Source: Locusta migratoria (lineage: Eukaryota > Arthropoda > Insecta > Orthoptera > Acrididae). From it: DNA of 64,000 bases. The stretch lies in the NCBI GenBank assembly GCA_026315105.1, contig CM048744.1:367743159-367807158 (forward strand). Reading direction: 5' to 3'. The notes under the pieces were generated by a model. It was not told where the DNA came from and ran no database searches. It saw only the letters and a program-made list of their open reading frames with translations. A program made the translations under genes and the position numbers. The stretch's first letter is position 1; every line of letters begins with the position of its first letter. Shown here piece by piece: positions 46,806-58,375 of this stretch.

Positions 46806-47322
46806 GATGCTTTACTTGCCATAACCAAGAGTATAGCCTGCCAAGCGCAGAGCACTATCGATAGTCGAAAATACGCAGAACCATGGTGATTGCCAATCAA
46901 CTAAGTGGAGAGTGTTTTCATTTCGACTGCGAAATTCCCAACCGGGAATTCAAATTTTTCGTAGTGTGTGCTAATTTACTGACAGAACTGAAGTTACCAA
47001 TCACCAGAGTTGTTTCATCACGTAGCTAAAATGGTTTGGATTTTAAGACAGCCTGGTATCCCAATAACTATAATTCGTCAACTGGCGTCTCCGAATGACA
47101 TGTAAAGCCGGAGAAGTAAATAGTAGGCGGTTCACCCTGTTCGCAATGAAATTATGAATTAGAGCTCTGTAATTATTTGTTGTAAAAATTTTTGTACAGG
47201 ATCGATTTATGAAGCGTTTTACCTTCCTTACTGGTATACACATAGCAAGTCCACAGTTCTGACAAAAAATCCATAATAAATTCTGACTCCTAACAGTGAA
47301 ATTGGTCAATATTTCCCAAAAT
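46806..47322. promoter_or_regulatory. Shared bidirectional promoter region
   Basis: 517 bp separate the start codons of the minus-strand SMG6-like gene and the plus-strand WD40 gene. The stretch contains TATCGATA at 46856-46863, identical to the insect DRE/BEAF core found in many housekeeping promoters, and CCAAT boxes at 46893-46897 and 46997-47001. No TATA box is obvious at a convincing place. Transcription starts cannot be set from sequence alone. Confidence 0.6.
46856..46863. promoter_or_regulatory. DRE palindrome TATCGATA
   Basis: Perfect 8-bp palindrome, 51 bp upstream of the SMG6-like start codon. In Drosophila this sequence is bound by DREF and overlaps the CGATA motif of BEAF-32; both act at housekeeping and divergent promoters. 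Use in this species is inferred. Confidence 0.5.
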
Positions 47323-47450
47323 ATGATGGATGTTACTAGAAAGGCATTATTTGCACCTGGAGCAACATTTTCCTCCATTCGTTCGAGTTACAGAGCCCAA
47401 CCAGAACCAGAACCAACTGTTGATGGAGAGATATTGATCTCTCATACAAT
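47323..47450 (+). CDS. WD40-repeat protein, coding exon 1
   Basis: Encodes residues 1-42 (starting MMDVTRKALFAPGATF) plus two bases of codon 43. An in-frame stop at 47284-47286 precedes the first ATG at 47323, which fixes the start unless an upstream exon exists. The donor is GTAAGT (phase 2), and the next exon at 47529 restores the frame with only a 78-bp intron. The exon is a short leader before the first WD blade, with a Pro/Glu stretch (QPEPEPTVDGE). Expression is probably driven from the shared promoter to the left. No family beyond WD40 was recognised for the gene. Confidence 0.8.
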
Positions 47451-47528
47451 GTAAGTACCAATTATTGGACAAACCTTACAGCCCAAGTAGTATGAATGAG
47501 TTTCTTGCACAATTTCTTCTCTTAACAG

Positions 47529-47749
47529 AAACGTGAAAAAAGAACTGCTCTGTGTAAAGTATACACCAGCATCTGAATATATAGCTGCTGGATTTAGTGA
47601 TGGTCAGATAGGTATTTTTAGCTCACAGCAAGGGAAGAAACAGTTCCTCACAGATGACGATATAAGACAATCTGGCTCCCCAATTACAGATCTTAAACAT
47701 CGTCTTCATCAGGATAATGCAACAAATAGAAGAACAATCACGGCAACTT
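47529..47749 (+). CDS. WD40-repeat protein, coding exon 2 (blade 1)
   Basis: Residues 43-117. The exon lies between TCTTAACAG and a GTAAGA donor (phase 1). It holds the first blade, LLCVKYTPASEYIAAGFSDG followed by QIGIFS, with the usual pattern of strand, small-residue turn and Ser-Asp-Gly before the next strand. A basic linker follows and ends in NRRTITAT, the first strand of blade 2, completed by exon 3. WD40 blades form a propeller that serves as a protein-interaction platform; nothing here shows which complex. The frame opens at GTG only because the true start is in exon 1. Confidence 0.82.
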
Positions 47750-47764
47750 GTAAGAATCATACAG

Positions 47765-47852
47765 GAACTCATAAGTAACGGTAATCATAAAAGTTGTTTA
47801 ATGAAATCTCTGCCATGCACTTAAATGTGATTTGCAGAGTATAGATGTGAAA
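47765..47852 (+). repeat. LINE family B 3' end fragment in WD40 intron 2
   Basis: TCTGCCATGCACTTAAATGT and GATTTGCAGAGTATAGATGT are the family's terminal text, as in 41640-42015. Confidence 0.65.
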
Positions 47853-48178
47853 AAATATCAATCTTCAAGGACTAATTTATTAGGTTAATCTAAAGGATAT
47901 GTAAATAGTAACTACAAAGCTCTCTCATTCTACACCTAAAATGAGATATTTTCTTATAACATTATTGTAGATGTAAGGGAAGTTTTTTAATTGAATAATT
48001 TTGTGACAGACAGCCTTAAAAATCTGTAACTTGCCAACGCTGTTTCACTTACGAGGCAAAGCTACATTGGTTTTAAAACGACTTAAGTTCCATCACTTTA
48101 CAATTACATACTTTGAAAGATAATGCAAGATTATAATTTGGTCTACTTATTAATAATATTTGTATTAACAATTAATAG

Positions 48179-48368
48179 ATGTAGATGGTCGTGTGAAATG
48201 TTGGGACTACAACAAGAATGATTGCATTTACACAATCCCAGAGCACAGAATTACACTGGGCCTAGCATATCATCATAGCAAGCCCAAATTTGTTACTGTT
48301 GGTGATGATGCAAAAATATTTTTATATGATGAAGAAACGAAAAAACAAGAAATGTTTTTTCAGGCCAG
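48179..48368 (+). CDS. WD40-repeat protein, coding exon 3 (blades 2-3)
   Basis: Residues 117-180. The acceptor is AATTAATAG. It joins exon 2 as T|AT to give TATYVDGRVKCWDYNKND, a textbook WD blade end, followed by LGLAYHHSKPKFVTVGDDAK and IFLYDEET (blade 3). The donor is GTTAGT after GCCAG (phase 2). It joins the exon at 52654, not the pseudo-acceptor at 51547, which would give an immediate stop. Confidence 0.85.
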
Positions 48369-49300
48369 GTTAGTACCTCAAAAATATTTTTATATTTTTA
48401 ATGGCAAGTTAGTCTTGTTGCTGTAAAGATGGAACATGACTGTGAATGTGGAGCTAAGAAAACACTATACTTGTATACAATTACACTTGGTAATTGTTAT
48501 CATACTATTATTTTGTTTAAAAGGTTTTCCTCCATCATTGTACACAGAACATTGTTAACCATCTCTGTAACCAGACAGTGTGGCCATGGAAACTCAGAAA
48601 ACATTTCCATATTATCAACTCAGTCATAAACTGCAGAGCTCAAAATCTTTCTGAATGTATAACAAGTCAAGGAATACCTGACTAAAATACATCTAATATT
48701 CATTTCCATATGCTACATCAGTTACATATTATTATTATTATTTGTGGTACAAGTAGTAGTAGTTTGTTTTATTTTGTTTTTAGTTGCATATCTCATAAAT
48801 ACTCGGTAGCCTACACAGAATATACTCTTACTGCAATACAGTATGTCCTTGTATCTTATTGTTCCTTTTATTACCCTCAGTCATTCTGAATATCAAACAA
48901 GTATCTTAACAACTATAGTTGGCATCATGTAGGGAGGCACTTCTGTGGACAGAGGTGGAGCGAGAGAGGAAGCTTGAGGGCAGGAGCTACGGCCGAGTGC
49001 CAACAGTTGAAGGTGCAGGAGAGACACTATGTAACTTGTGGCCAGCCATGTGCCTAGAGAATGAATGTTATTGGCTATTATTGTGGTAATGGAGGGGAAT
49101 TCTCAGAATGGCTGAGAACCTGGTTGCCTTCCTAGATGACGCCGACTATACACCACAAAAAATCTGTTGTCGATTTAATGATGCGAACTAAGGTAGCTGA
49201 ATATGAATAATGTACCACCAATATCATAATTTTGGTTCAATTTTACTTATGGCTGTGGCAGTGTGGTGTCTAACAATTGCAACAAATGTTCACTTTACAA
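48369..49300. other. Left part of WD40 intron 3
   Basis: No gene. GC-richer stretch at 48950-49060 of unknown nature. Confidence 0.4.
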
Positions 49301-49304
49301 GTAG

Positions 49305-49390
49305 TATTAATTTACTGACCAGACAATGATTGATACAATAAGCTGCCAACCACAAAGCAGTAATCTCATTATTTATTTATTTTGTGGTCA
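49305..49390. repeat. Single arm of the 41203-type MITE
   Basis: TTTACTGACCAGACAATGAT, AAGCTGCCAACCACAAAGCA and ATTATTTATTT match the left arm at 41203. Confidence 0.6.
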
Positions 49391-49969
49391 AAATTAAAGT
49401 TATTCCCTTCATTCTATATGACTGGCTTTCCAAAAAGCATTCAACGGATGTTTCCAACATGAGTACACTAAGTTGCCACTGCTGTAAGTAAAATTATAGA
49501 CTGAGCAAAACCTCATTTGAGTAATTACCTAGGATAAATTTTAAATTGGACAACAAAATTGAAGGATAGCTTTTATTTTAAAAAAAGTCTACAATTTCCT
49601 TCACTTGCACTCAAACATTTGAAATTTATCCCAAAAATCTCTACAACTTTCCTATGTAATTGGGAAAAAGTGTGCTACCTGATGACATCATCATCAGTAT
49701 CAATGAACATACGCGAAGAAGGCCATATCTCCCAAGTTCATGTGAGGTGTAAAATGTTACACATGAGTAATCTACGAGTGTCAAAACGGCTGCCTAACCC
49801 ATTGGTTCCTAGTAATTGGTATTTTTAAGAAACCCAAACGAAGATGCATAAGTGGCATTAGATTTTCTTAAAAATCTGCCCAACACCACAGTGGGATGCC
49901 GCGGGAAGCTTGGTAACATTCATGTCAAGCATAGTTCTATAACATTCTGCTAATGATATTTTCAAGGAC

Positions 49970-50400
49970 ATTAATATATATGGTTTAAAACCAACTCATT
50001 GATATTTAACTTTGAAAAGACTCACTACATGCAGTTCAGGACATGTAACAAGTTTCCATTCAGCATATGCATACCATATGAAGAAGAGCAGATAGAAGAG
50101 ATTGACAGTATTAAATTTCTGTAATTACAAATTGATGATAAATTCAATTGGGAGGAACACACCACAGAAAAGCCTTAACAGATCTGTATTTGCAATTTGA
50201 GTGTTAGCAGACATTAAAATAAGAAAGCTTGCATACTTTCATTCCATAATGTCATATGGTATAATATTTGATGTAACTATTCAAGTCAAACAAAAGTTCT
50301 CAGAGTCCAAAAGTGTGATCTAATCTCACCCTCCTACTCACATCTCACCCCAGTATATACCACGATGCCCAATGTTCAAAACCAGAAAGTTTTCATATGC
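49970..50400 (+). pseudogene. LINE family C relic
   Basis: FEKTHYMQFRTCNKFPFSIC, IPYEEEQIEEIDSIKF and LQIDDKFNWEEHTTEKP, then text like ILSFHNVIWYNI, follow the region after the YADD box of a Jockey-type RT. Stops throughout. Confidence 0.7.
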
Positions 50401-52653
50401 CAAATAGCACAATGTATTTGACAATTTTTGGCGCTGCTGGCAGCTCTCCAATGATTCAATGGTTCTTTTAAGGATTTTGTGAACCTGTAAACACAATGAA
50501 TGTGATCTCACCCCTTTGGAAGAAAAGGTGACCAGACGTTTCGCTCTAGTATACAGAGTGTTACCACTAAAGACTGTTCAGTAAAACTGGAACTTTATCT
50601 GAAGCAGAAAAGTGTGTTAATGCTTTTTCATTCCTCATCCCCCCTCCCCTCCCCAACACCTGCTCTCCTGTTTCACGGGATTATTGGTGCCTCATATGCA
50701 CCTTTGTTACGCTCTTTCAAAACGTCCCTCCACGAAAACTCCCATTCAACAGTTTCCAATGCACGAGTGGATTAGGCAACTCTTTTGGCACACCTAAACC
50801 ATGTTGAAAAGGTTGACTATCTCTCGATACCTAGCAAATTGTGACTGGTTCTCTCTCTGTACAGTGCTATTTTATAAGTGGCCAACGAAGGTGTTGCTGA
50901 GGGGGGGGGGGGGGGGTGCTTGGCCAGTTTATTCATATGTGCATCAATGTTGTACCTCACCTCTGCCCCCTCCCCTCCTTTACCCCTTGTGTGGATAGCC
51001 AGGAGGGCACCAAAATGCTCTCCTTTGCTTTGGATCACATTCAAATTCACCAGAGTAAAAACTGTGTTCACTTTACATTTAAAAGAGTGAACATCACCTT
51101 CAATGTTATTGAAGCCCTGAAAAGTACTAGAGAAGTGCTGCAGATTTTTATGACAGCTCCTGTGGCTTTTCCATGTCCGTTCTAAGCAGCAGTATGTCAA
51201 ATATTTTACTCACTGCCCACAATAAAATGTGTAATTTCAAACATGGGTTGTCAAAGTTCTGACCTCTATCACAGAGACATTGAAAGGAGTGGTAAAGAAA
51301 GGTTGATACCCTTCCCATGATGAAAGATGTCCACAGTGCTTTTGTTCAGAATTGTGATGAAATGTTGTGCCAAAGATTGTCCAGTCACCCCAAATTGTGT
51401 GTCCACACATAAACAGGTGTTGGAATGTTGATTTGAACTTTACTGTCCCCAATGAAGATTCAGAATTTCTAAGAATCTTGCACATTGTTCAGTGCTGATG
51501 TATACTTATATGGCACAATAAATAATATTCTTTTGATTTATCTCCAGATGCTGAAAAACTTCTCTGGAAACATACTGATGAGGTACACTCCAGTTTTGTG
51601 TAATTGTACTATTAGAAATATTATTTAGATGTATTGTTACACTGTTACAGTACTGCCAGTAGTCACATTTTATCTAACTGTTTGCTTCTTCATGTTTTAG
51701 CAAGTATTTTGAACATATAAAAGTTCATTAACATGTTGGCTGCCATGTGGCCGGCGGTGGCCACAGCAGGCGGATCTGATGTGCCTCTGACGTCATCGCA
51801 GCAGTCAACATGTTAAACTAGGAAATTGCTGGCAAATACTCACCTACAAGAAATGAAAATTTTACTCCTAGCTTTCCCAAACTATTAGCTCCTTCTGTGG
51901 GTAGGAAGGACGAGTGTGTTGGCAAAGGATAGGGCAGATCATTCAGGTTGGTTTGATGTTTTAGGGGGACAAAACTGCGGAGGTCATCAGTCCCGATCAT
52001 TCAGGTCTCAGTAAGGCGGTACCTTCTTATTCTCATGCCTGAAGCAAGCTGGTCTGCTTTTCCTTTGTAAACTCCCTCAACTTATTCCTCTTTCTTCCCC
52101 ACGGAAGGAATTAATAATTTTACATGCTAGGATCATCATGTGTACTTTTGTATATTCTCTTTTGGCAGTTGCCCAATAATTCTGCCATGTAATTTTATAG
52201 TTTTCTCAGGTTAAATTCTCTTTTTGTACTTTGGAGTAGTATTTCAATAATCTCTTAAAACAAATCGTAAATAATTTGAGGCAGGCAATATCAATAAAAA
52301 GAGTTTGGACATATTTGCAATGGATGGAGGTTAACCGTTGGTTACAAAGCTCTGGCTTTGATTCCTATAGTCAGAATATATCTTTAATGTGTAAAGAAAC
52401 TCCAGTATCACTACTTTATGCATATGAAAAATAATGTTACATCACCTGCATTACAAACATTTAAACTCAACATTTGTGCCTGTAACAACAGCAAATGTGG
52501 TTTAATCGTTCTAAAATAGATCTGTTTGATATTTGTATCAGGATAAAAACTGCAGGATATCCATTGAATAGTAAATTCATATGCTCTGATTAACATTCAT
52601 TGTAACTGCCATACTTAGACATTTTTTTAAATAACACTTATCTGTTTTTACAG
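50401..52653. other. Right part of WD40 intron 3
   Basis: Contains a 16-G run (50901-50916) and a short SINE-tail piece near 51937-52000 (GATGTTTTAGGGGGACAAAA, GGTCATCAGTCCCGATCATT). Nothing else recognised. Confidence 0.45.
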
Positions 52654-52855
52654 TGAGTCACCTATCTACATGGATGGACATACTTCACGAGTTTTTGCTG
52701 CCCGCTTCCATCCTCATCTAAACTACGAGTTTGTAACTGCAGGATGGGACAGTACAGTTCAGTTCTGGGATATGCGTCAGCCACATTCTATCAGATACCT
52801 TTTTGGAGCTCATGTTTGTGGAGATGGACTTGATATTAGTATAGATGGAAATGAA
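52654..52855 (+). CDS. WD40-repeat protein, coding exon 4 (blade 4)
   Basis: Residues 180-247. It follows a 4.3-kb intron with a TTTTTACAG acceptor and ends at a GTGAGC donor in phase 0. It holds the best-conserved blade, GHTSRVFAARFHPHLNYEF then VTAGWDSTVQFWDMRQP: GH dipeptide, structural Asp and terminal WD are all present. The next strand begins CGDGLDISIDGNE and is completed by exon 5. Confidence 0.87.
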
Positions 52856-53538
52856 GTGAGCCTACAGTAACATTGGTTTATGAATACTAGTAATATTAAT
52901 AGCAAAAGAAAATTAACATTTGATTGATGTTAAATGCAGAGCACTTGAGACAGATCATTATCAGAATTAAAAGATTACACAGTGTTTTAAAGTTACAGGT
53001 ATTCGTCCCCATGACATTGAGAAAAGGAGCTATAATTTGTCAGAAGCAGAGATGTTAAAATTGTTTGTTTATACAAATATTTGATTTACTCAGAATCACT
53101 TAAACTGTGAGACCTATTACTAGAACACATGTACAGAAGATTTAATTAAGAGTGATAGTTTTAGCAGCCATATTATTATTCCTATAAATACATTTTTTGA
53201 CACTGCAAATAGATTGTAGCCAAATTATGCGACAGTTATTCAAACTTGTTTTTACGCCCTTTGTGATTGATTTTTTTCTTTTTACAAGGTCTGTGACATA
53301 TCTACACCATTTCACCCTCTCTCCATTCTTTTCCTAATAGAAAAATCAAGAACTAATTGGAAGCCTGTTTTAAGTATTCTTAAATCATACCTGTTCAAAG
53401 CAATTATAATGATGTCTGGTACCTTAAAAATGTTACGTTCATGATCATTATTAGTAACTAAAAGATCCATGTCTTATTGGTAATGTGTACAATATGAAAT
53501 GTCATATAAACAATTCTGATTCTCTATATATCTTCTAG
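52856..53538. other. WD40 intron 4
   Basis: 683 bp, no feature seen. Confidence 0.6.
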
Positions 53539-53640
53539 ATTTTGACATGTTGCTGGCAGAAAGAAAATCCTTTGCAGCTGTGGGATTATACTACTGGAAA
53601 GTTAATCACCAACAACCAACCAGACTTGCAAAATTCAATG
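53539..53640 (+). CDS. WD40-repeat protein, coding exon 5 (blade 5)
   Basis: Residues 248-281, exactly 34 codons, phase 0 at both ends (TCTTCTAG acceptor, GTAAAA donor). It reads ILTCCWQKENPLQLWDYTTG, completing a blade with a WD end, then KLITNNQPDLQNSM. The phase and the blade register continue exon 4. Confidence 0.82.
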
Positions 53641-55180
53641 GTAAAAATCATTAACCTAAGTTCAGTTGTTGCTACTATTGACAGACCATATATTTGTTTA
53701 TTATCTGTTAATATTACTTATAAGTAAATAGGTTCAGGAATCTTTCAGAGTTCTCTAGATATCTTTTTCATTTAACTATCATAATTGAAATACAGATAAT
53801 CAGAAAAAATTATGATACCAAAGTACCCTCTATAATACCCTACAAGATGGCTTGTGGAGTGTAAATGTTAAGCAGATCACAATATACTAACAGAAAATCA
53901 AAGACTGTAACAAATAGTAGATTGAAGTAATATAAATTATAACGTGTATATACAAGAATTCATGAAATTTCAGCTATTGTGACCTTATTAATCCAACATG
54001 GAAGTTATGAGTAAAGCTACTGAACTATGTTAAAGCACTTCCTGATAAGTTAACAAACTGCAGCATCAGATTAAGGGGATGGTAGGAATATGTAAATACA
54101 TAGTCATAACTATTAAAAATCTATTGAAATATAACAGCAGACTTTTCTTTACCCATAATATGAATTTATATAACAGGCAAAATTTTCTTCACCATAATCC
54201 ACAGCCATGCACAAATGCTCCTATACCAAACTTACACAACACTATCCTAGGGTTAAGAATAATAAAATATATAATCTATTAAATTTATTATTATTTATCA
54301 ACTCAGTTCAAAGCTATGTAGCATAACAACACTGCCTAGGACACTTGTTTCTCAATACAGTTATCCTCTGGTAATTTTGAATGTATGTAACTGGTTTTCC
54401 ACATTTACTTGGTACCATCACTCTCAAATATACAACTGAATAATTAAATTAATGGTAAGTCCTTGATAACATATAATTATGAATAGGAAATAATTGAATA
54501 AGAAAGACAACAAACAGCAGACACTCACACAAAGAGAAGCTAATTTGCTAAGATTTTAGACAAAGTCCTTCAGAGGCTGGAGCAATTAATGGAGACACTT
54601 AAGTGATGTCACATGAAAAGTGACAGACAAAGCTTCAGGAAAGATCATGCCAAGGATATGGCTGAAATCTGTAAAAGGGATTGCAAAGAGAAATGCTGAG
54701 GAAATGATACAGGATGCACTGACTGAGATGGACTGAGGGGGGGGGGGGGGGGGAATGCAAGATAAGAGGAGAACGAGGGTGAAGAAAATCCATAATTAGA
54801 AGAGCATAAAATAGTTGGGAGGACAGTGATTAGCAACAAATTAGAGATGTTTAAAGGACAGTTCCCAATACACCATTCAGAAATAATGGCATTCTAAGAA
54901 CAATGTGGGGGCATTAGCAGCTAAACAGCAATTGAAGTTGACCACATTGTGTTTAGAAGTGTGCTAACACAGTGTGATACAATTTGTCCTATGTCAATAT
55001 TTCGTTTCGCACCCTCAACAGATTCTCTTATCAATGTCACTTCTTTTGATACAGTTGAAGAATATTCTTTCCAGTGGCCCTACATTCCCAGCTCCCTTGG
55101 TTTTAGTTTCTACTAGTTCCAGTCCTACAAATGCCTCTGAACTCTTTTCTCAGAAGTTACCCTCCTGCCCCATGACAGAC
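53641..55180. other. Left part of WD40 intron 5
   Basis: A LINE-B-like end is faintly visible near 53838-53880. A 17-G run lies at 54737-54753. No gene. Confidence 0.4.
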
Positions 55181-55194
55181 ATTCTCCAAATTAT

Positions 55195-55662
55195 AAATTA
55201 TTTTTCAAAAGAGATAGATTGGCTGGCTAGTACATACCTTTGTGGTGTACCACTGATAGTTACATAAATGAAGAAACAGAAAAAAGGGGACGAAAAAGGA
55301 CAAGCTTTCGGAACACAGTTCCTTCCTCAGGTGGGAGAGAAGGGAATTAGAAAGGATGGGAAAGGTAATTCACAACCTAGGTCATGAAGGTGGTGGTTCA
55401 GGAGTGTGGACATCAGAGATACTGCATGTTCGTACTGAGCCAAGCCAGAGAGGATATATATAACCAAAGAGGAAAGATCAAGTAGTAAAGAGAAGAGAAG
55501 ATGAGTGAACTGAATGATGCTGAGGGGTGTACAACTTTTTCTGTTTCTTCATTTGTGTGACTATCGGCAGTACAGCACAAAGGTAACTACTGGCCAGCCA
55601 ATCTATCTCTTTTGAAAAATAATTTATCATCTCTGAGGAGAATTTTCCACCATTAATCGAAT
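55195..55662 (-). mobile_element. Foldback element copy 1, with 14-bp target duplication
   Basis: Flanked by ATTCTCCAAATTAT at 55181-55194 and 55663-55676. The two ends are inverted repeats of about 110 bp (TTTTTCAAAAGAGATAGATT, TGGCTGG, ACCTTTGTG, GAAGAAACAGAAAAA). The reverse strand starts TCGATTAATG like copy 2. The interior has AAGGACAAGCTTTCGGAACA and CCTCAGGTGGGAGAGAAGGG. No coding capacity. Confidence 0.85.
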
Positions 55663-55938
55663 ATTCTCCAAATTATGTTCTATTTCATCCTACGTCATCT
55701 GTTTTCCTTTCCTTATTCCTTTAATTATCGACCTTTTCTTTTGCTTTGAGGCCTCCACCTTCCCCTATATTTTTTTTACTGACGTTCGTCCTTGTGTCCT
55801 GTGCTGTATCTCCAATTACTGTTGTGGTGGTAGACATATCTTCTGAGAGACGCTGTATGTTTCTCATTTGATACACCTCCATTCCTGTACTTACGTCCCC
55901 ATCACCAATGCCATTCAAGATTATTGCTCCAGAAATGT

Positions 55939-56167
55939 CCGCCTCCGTAGCTCAGCGGTAGCGCCGCTGACTACCACGCAGGAGGCCCGGGTTCGATTCC
56001 AGGCAGGGGACTGGGTGTTGATGATGATTTAGGACAACACACATCATCATCATCATTGGCACATAAGTCGCTCACGCGGCGTCAAATAAAAAGACTTACA
56101 CTAGGGCGGCCAAACAAACCCCCAAGTGTTCTCCCGGCCAAGAAAGCCATACGCTCATTTCATTTCA
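55939..56167 (+). mobile_element. tRNA-derived SINE with 11-bp target duplication
   Basis: Head TCCGCCTCCGTAGCTCAGCG with A box TAGCTCAGCGG and B box GGTTCGATTCC; a CATCATCATCATCATT stretch and an ATTTCATTTCA end. CTCCAGAAATG flanks it at 55928-55938 and 56168-56178. The duplication shows a real retroposition event. Confidence 0.88.
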
Positions 56168-56270
56168 CTCCAGAAATGAAGTAGAAAGTTAAGTTGAACA
56201 TATAAGGTGATACATTAGGATACAACTTGTAAAATTGTAAAACCTTATCTATCCTTCTGCATTCATTCAC

Positions 56271-56271
<1 letters not shown>

Positions 56272-56301
<30 letters not shown>

Positions 56302-56358
56302 GAGTACAATTTTAACAAACGAATTTTGCGCGCGCGCACACACATTATATTATATATG

Positions 56359-56392
<34 letters not shown>
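56272..56392. repeat. Poly-A, (CG/CA)n and (GT)n cluster
   Basis: Poly-A 56272-56298, GCGCGCGCACACACA at 56328-56344, (GT)16 at 56361-56392. Confidence 0.95.
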
Positions 56393-56394
<2 letters not shown>

Positions 56395-56399
56395 CCACC

Positions 56400-57200
56400 A
56401 CATCAGACCAGCAATCACTTTAACCAGAAGGCTATCTGGGCACACTTCCCATCCAGCCCAAAATTATCAACCTACTGCACACAACTAACGTAGTGTCTTC
56501 CCTCCATTCTTCCACTTGCTCACAGCTTTCATTGTAATCGGACAAAGAGAAAAAATGTTTGTACATCTACAGTGAAGTCGTCACCTGCCTATTCGAGACA
56601 ATTATAGAATTTTATATTCTTTTGCACATTTCCTACCATATTTCACTGCCTTGAGCAGCCAAGATGTCTAGATATTTCTATTTCATTTCGGACATGTCTA
56701 AAAAAACAACCACCATATACATAATTTCCTTGACAGGCAGATGACACCTTCAGTAAATAAGCATACATCAGGAATACAGATAAAGCTGCAAGCAAGAGGA
56801 AGACTCGATAGACGACACTACAATAGCAGTGTGTAGTAGGCTGAGGATATGGGACGTGGGTTTGGAGAGCCAAATACTTAAGGCGACATCTGGTTTTAAG
56901 TGGGGGATCCGAGTTTGAGCCCTAGTCTGGCACACAAATTTTCAACTGCTGTCATTAATATATTTTGACATGCTGAAGCAGCCAAGATGTCTAAATATTT
57001 CTAATTCATATTTCAATGCAGTGATTGAGTATCTCCCCTCTTTACCTTGTTCATATGCCATTGGGAATTTATTTCGGTAATTATCAGTGTGATACATGAG
57101 ATATTATACTAGAAGTAAAAACTGTTCACATACCAAGAAAGAATATGATAATACCTGTCTTATGATAGAAGGGATCAATGAACTAAGGAGTCTGTCGTAT
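56400..57200. other. No recognised feature
   Basis: Intron sequence; CAGCCAAGATGTCTAGATAT (56657) and CAGCCAAGATGTCTAAATAT (56981) form a direct repeat about 324 bp apart. Confidence 0.5.
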
Positions 57201-57217
57201 AGAGCAATAACAATGGT

Positions 57218-57521
57218 ATGAAACTTCCTGGCAGATTAAAATTGTGTGCCGGAACCGGGACTCGAACCTGGGACCTTGGCCTTGTCTTGCGTGTTTGCAA
57301 GAGAGCTTCTGTGAAGTTTGGAAAGTAGGAGGCGAGGTACTGGCGGAAGTAAAGTTGTGAGGCGGCATCGTGAGTCGTGTCGGGGTAGCTCAGTGGTAGA
57401 GCGCTTGCCCGCGAAAGGCAAAGGTCCCAGGTTCGAGTCCCGGTTCCGGCACACAATTTTAATCTGCCAGGAAGTTTCATATCAGCACACACTCCGCTGC
57501 AGAGTGAAAGTTTCATTCTGG
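57218..57521 (+). mobile_element. tRNA-headed foldback SINE, 12-bp target duplication
   Basis: AATAACAATGGT flanks it at 57206-57217 and 57522-57533. The first 62 bases (ATGAAACTTCCTGGCAGATT... GACTCGAACCTGGGACCTT) are repeated in reverse complement at about 57418-57480 without mismatch. The tRNA-like part at 57382-57455 has A box TAGCTCAGTGG and B box GGTTCGAGTCC. Confidence 0.88.
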
Positions 57522-57533
57522 AATAACAATGGT

Positions 57534-58375
57534 GTCAATCTTAATAGCAATGTGTAACTACTCTTGTGTGGTAAGATGTGTGATAGTACCAGAATCTAAT
57601 CTGCATTATGAAGTGACATGTACCATACTCAAAACTGCATATTGTTAGTAGTATATTATAGGACTTCACTATTATTTTACAACCAACAGTTTTATACATA
57701 CAATAAGAGTTCAATGATATCAGATGGCCTGAAGTGTCAATCTGTAAGCAGTGAACATATATGAATATTTACAATATAATGAGGTCTAGCAATCATATTT
57801 TATAAAACAATGTATGAAACTGGTAGGAAAGGCATTAGTTCGGGATGCTAGATTGCAAAGGGAAATTTGTATGACAAGATACAGCAACTGCAAAGTGCTC
57901 AAGATATACAAAAAGCATCCATTGCATTTATCACACTACTCTTTTATAATCTTGTGCTATTATTTCACTCAGATCTTCAGCAATCTCCAGACCTTCCAAC
58001 ATCACTCTTTTCTATCCATTTTTCTTTTATCCTTCCATTCTTAATTCAGAAATGCGTTGTTGTGAAAGTGGATCTATGTGTTTTCTATTATGTGTGAGAG
58101 CATTAGCCTGCTCTGCCAACTTTGAAGTGATCATTTTTAACTGCTCTTCTTAACCATACTGTGTAAATGACATTTATGCACATTTTAACTCTAATATGAA
58201 GAGTGTAAAACCATTATTTTGAACAGTGAACTCTCAACTTATCTGTCAGAATCACTTCACATTTGACTTTTCTAACAAGAAGAAATGAGAGCTATCTGTT
58301 TAATATTAGTGTATGCTTAAGAGAAAATATATTGTCAAAATATGGATATTATGTAATTTGGTTTCATGTTAACAG
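57534..58375. other. Right end of WD40 intron 5
   Basis: No gene or repeat recognised. Confidence 0.5.

Larger units (their letters stand above)
45524..46822 (-). promoter_or_regulatory. Overlapping upstream ORF in the SMG6-like mRNA
   Basis: An ATG at 46822 (G at -3 and +4), 17 nt before the main start and out of frame, opens a 27-codon ORF on the spliced message: 22 codons in exon 1 and 5 in exon 2, ending at TGA 45526-45524. It passes over the main ATG and stops upstream of further exon junctions. It matters only if transcription starts upstream of 46822, which is not known. Confidence 0.5.

Noticed and set aside
47039..47113. 24-codon ORF starting MVWILRQPGIP before the WD40 gene
   Set aside because: Stops at once and has no donor in frame; the start at 47323 has a long frame and correct splicing.
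51547..51582. Possible WD40 exon (TCTCCAG then GATGCTGAAAAACTTCTCTG, followed by GTACAC)
   Set aside because: With the phase left by exon 3 it gives an immediate TGA, while exon 3 joins exon 4 directly in frame.
55940..56012. tRNA gene
   Set aside because: Good A and B boxes but continuous with a SINE body and bracketed by an 11-bp duplication; weak acceptor stem.
57382..57455. tRNA gene with CGA-like anticodon
   Set aside because: Loop lacks the usual T before the anticodon, and the whole unit lies inside a foldback SINE with a target duplication.
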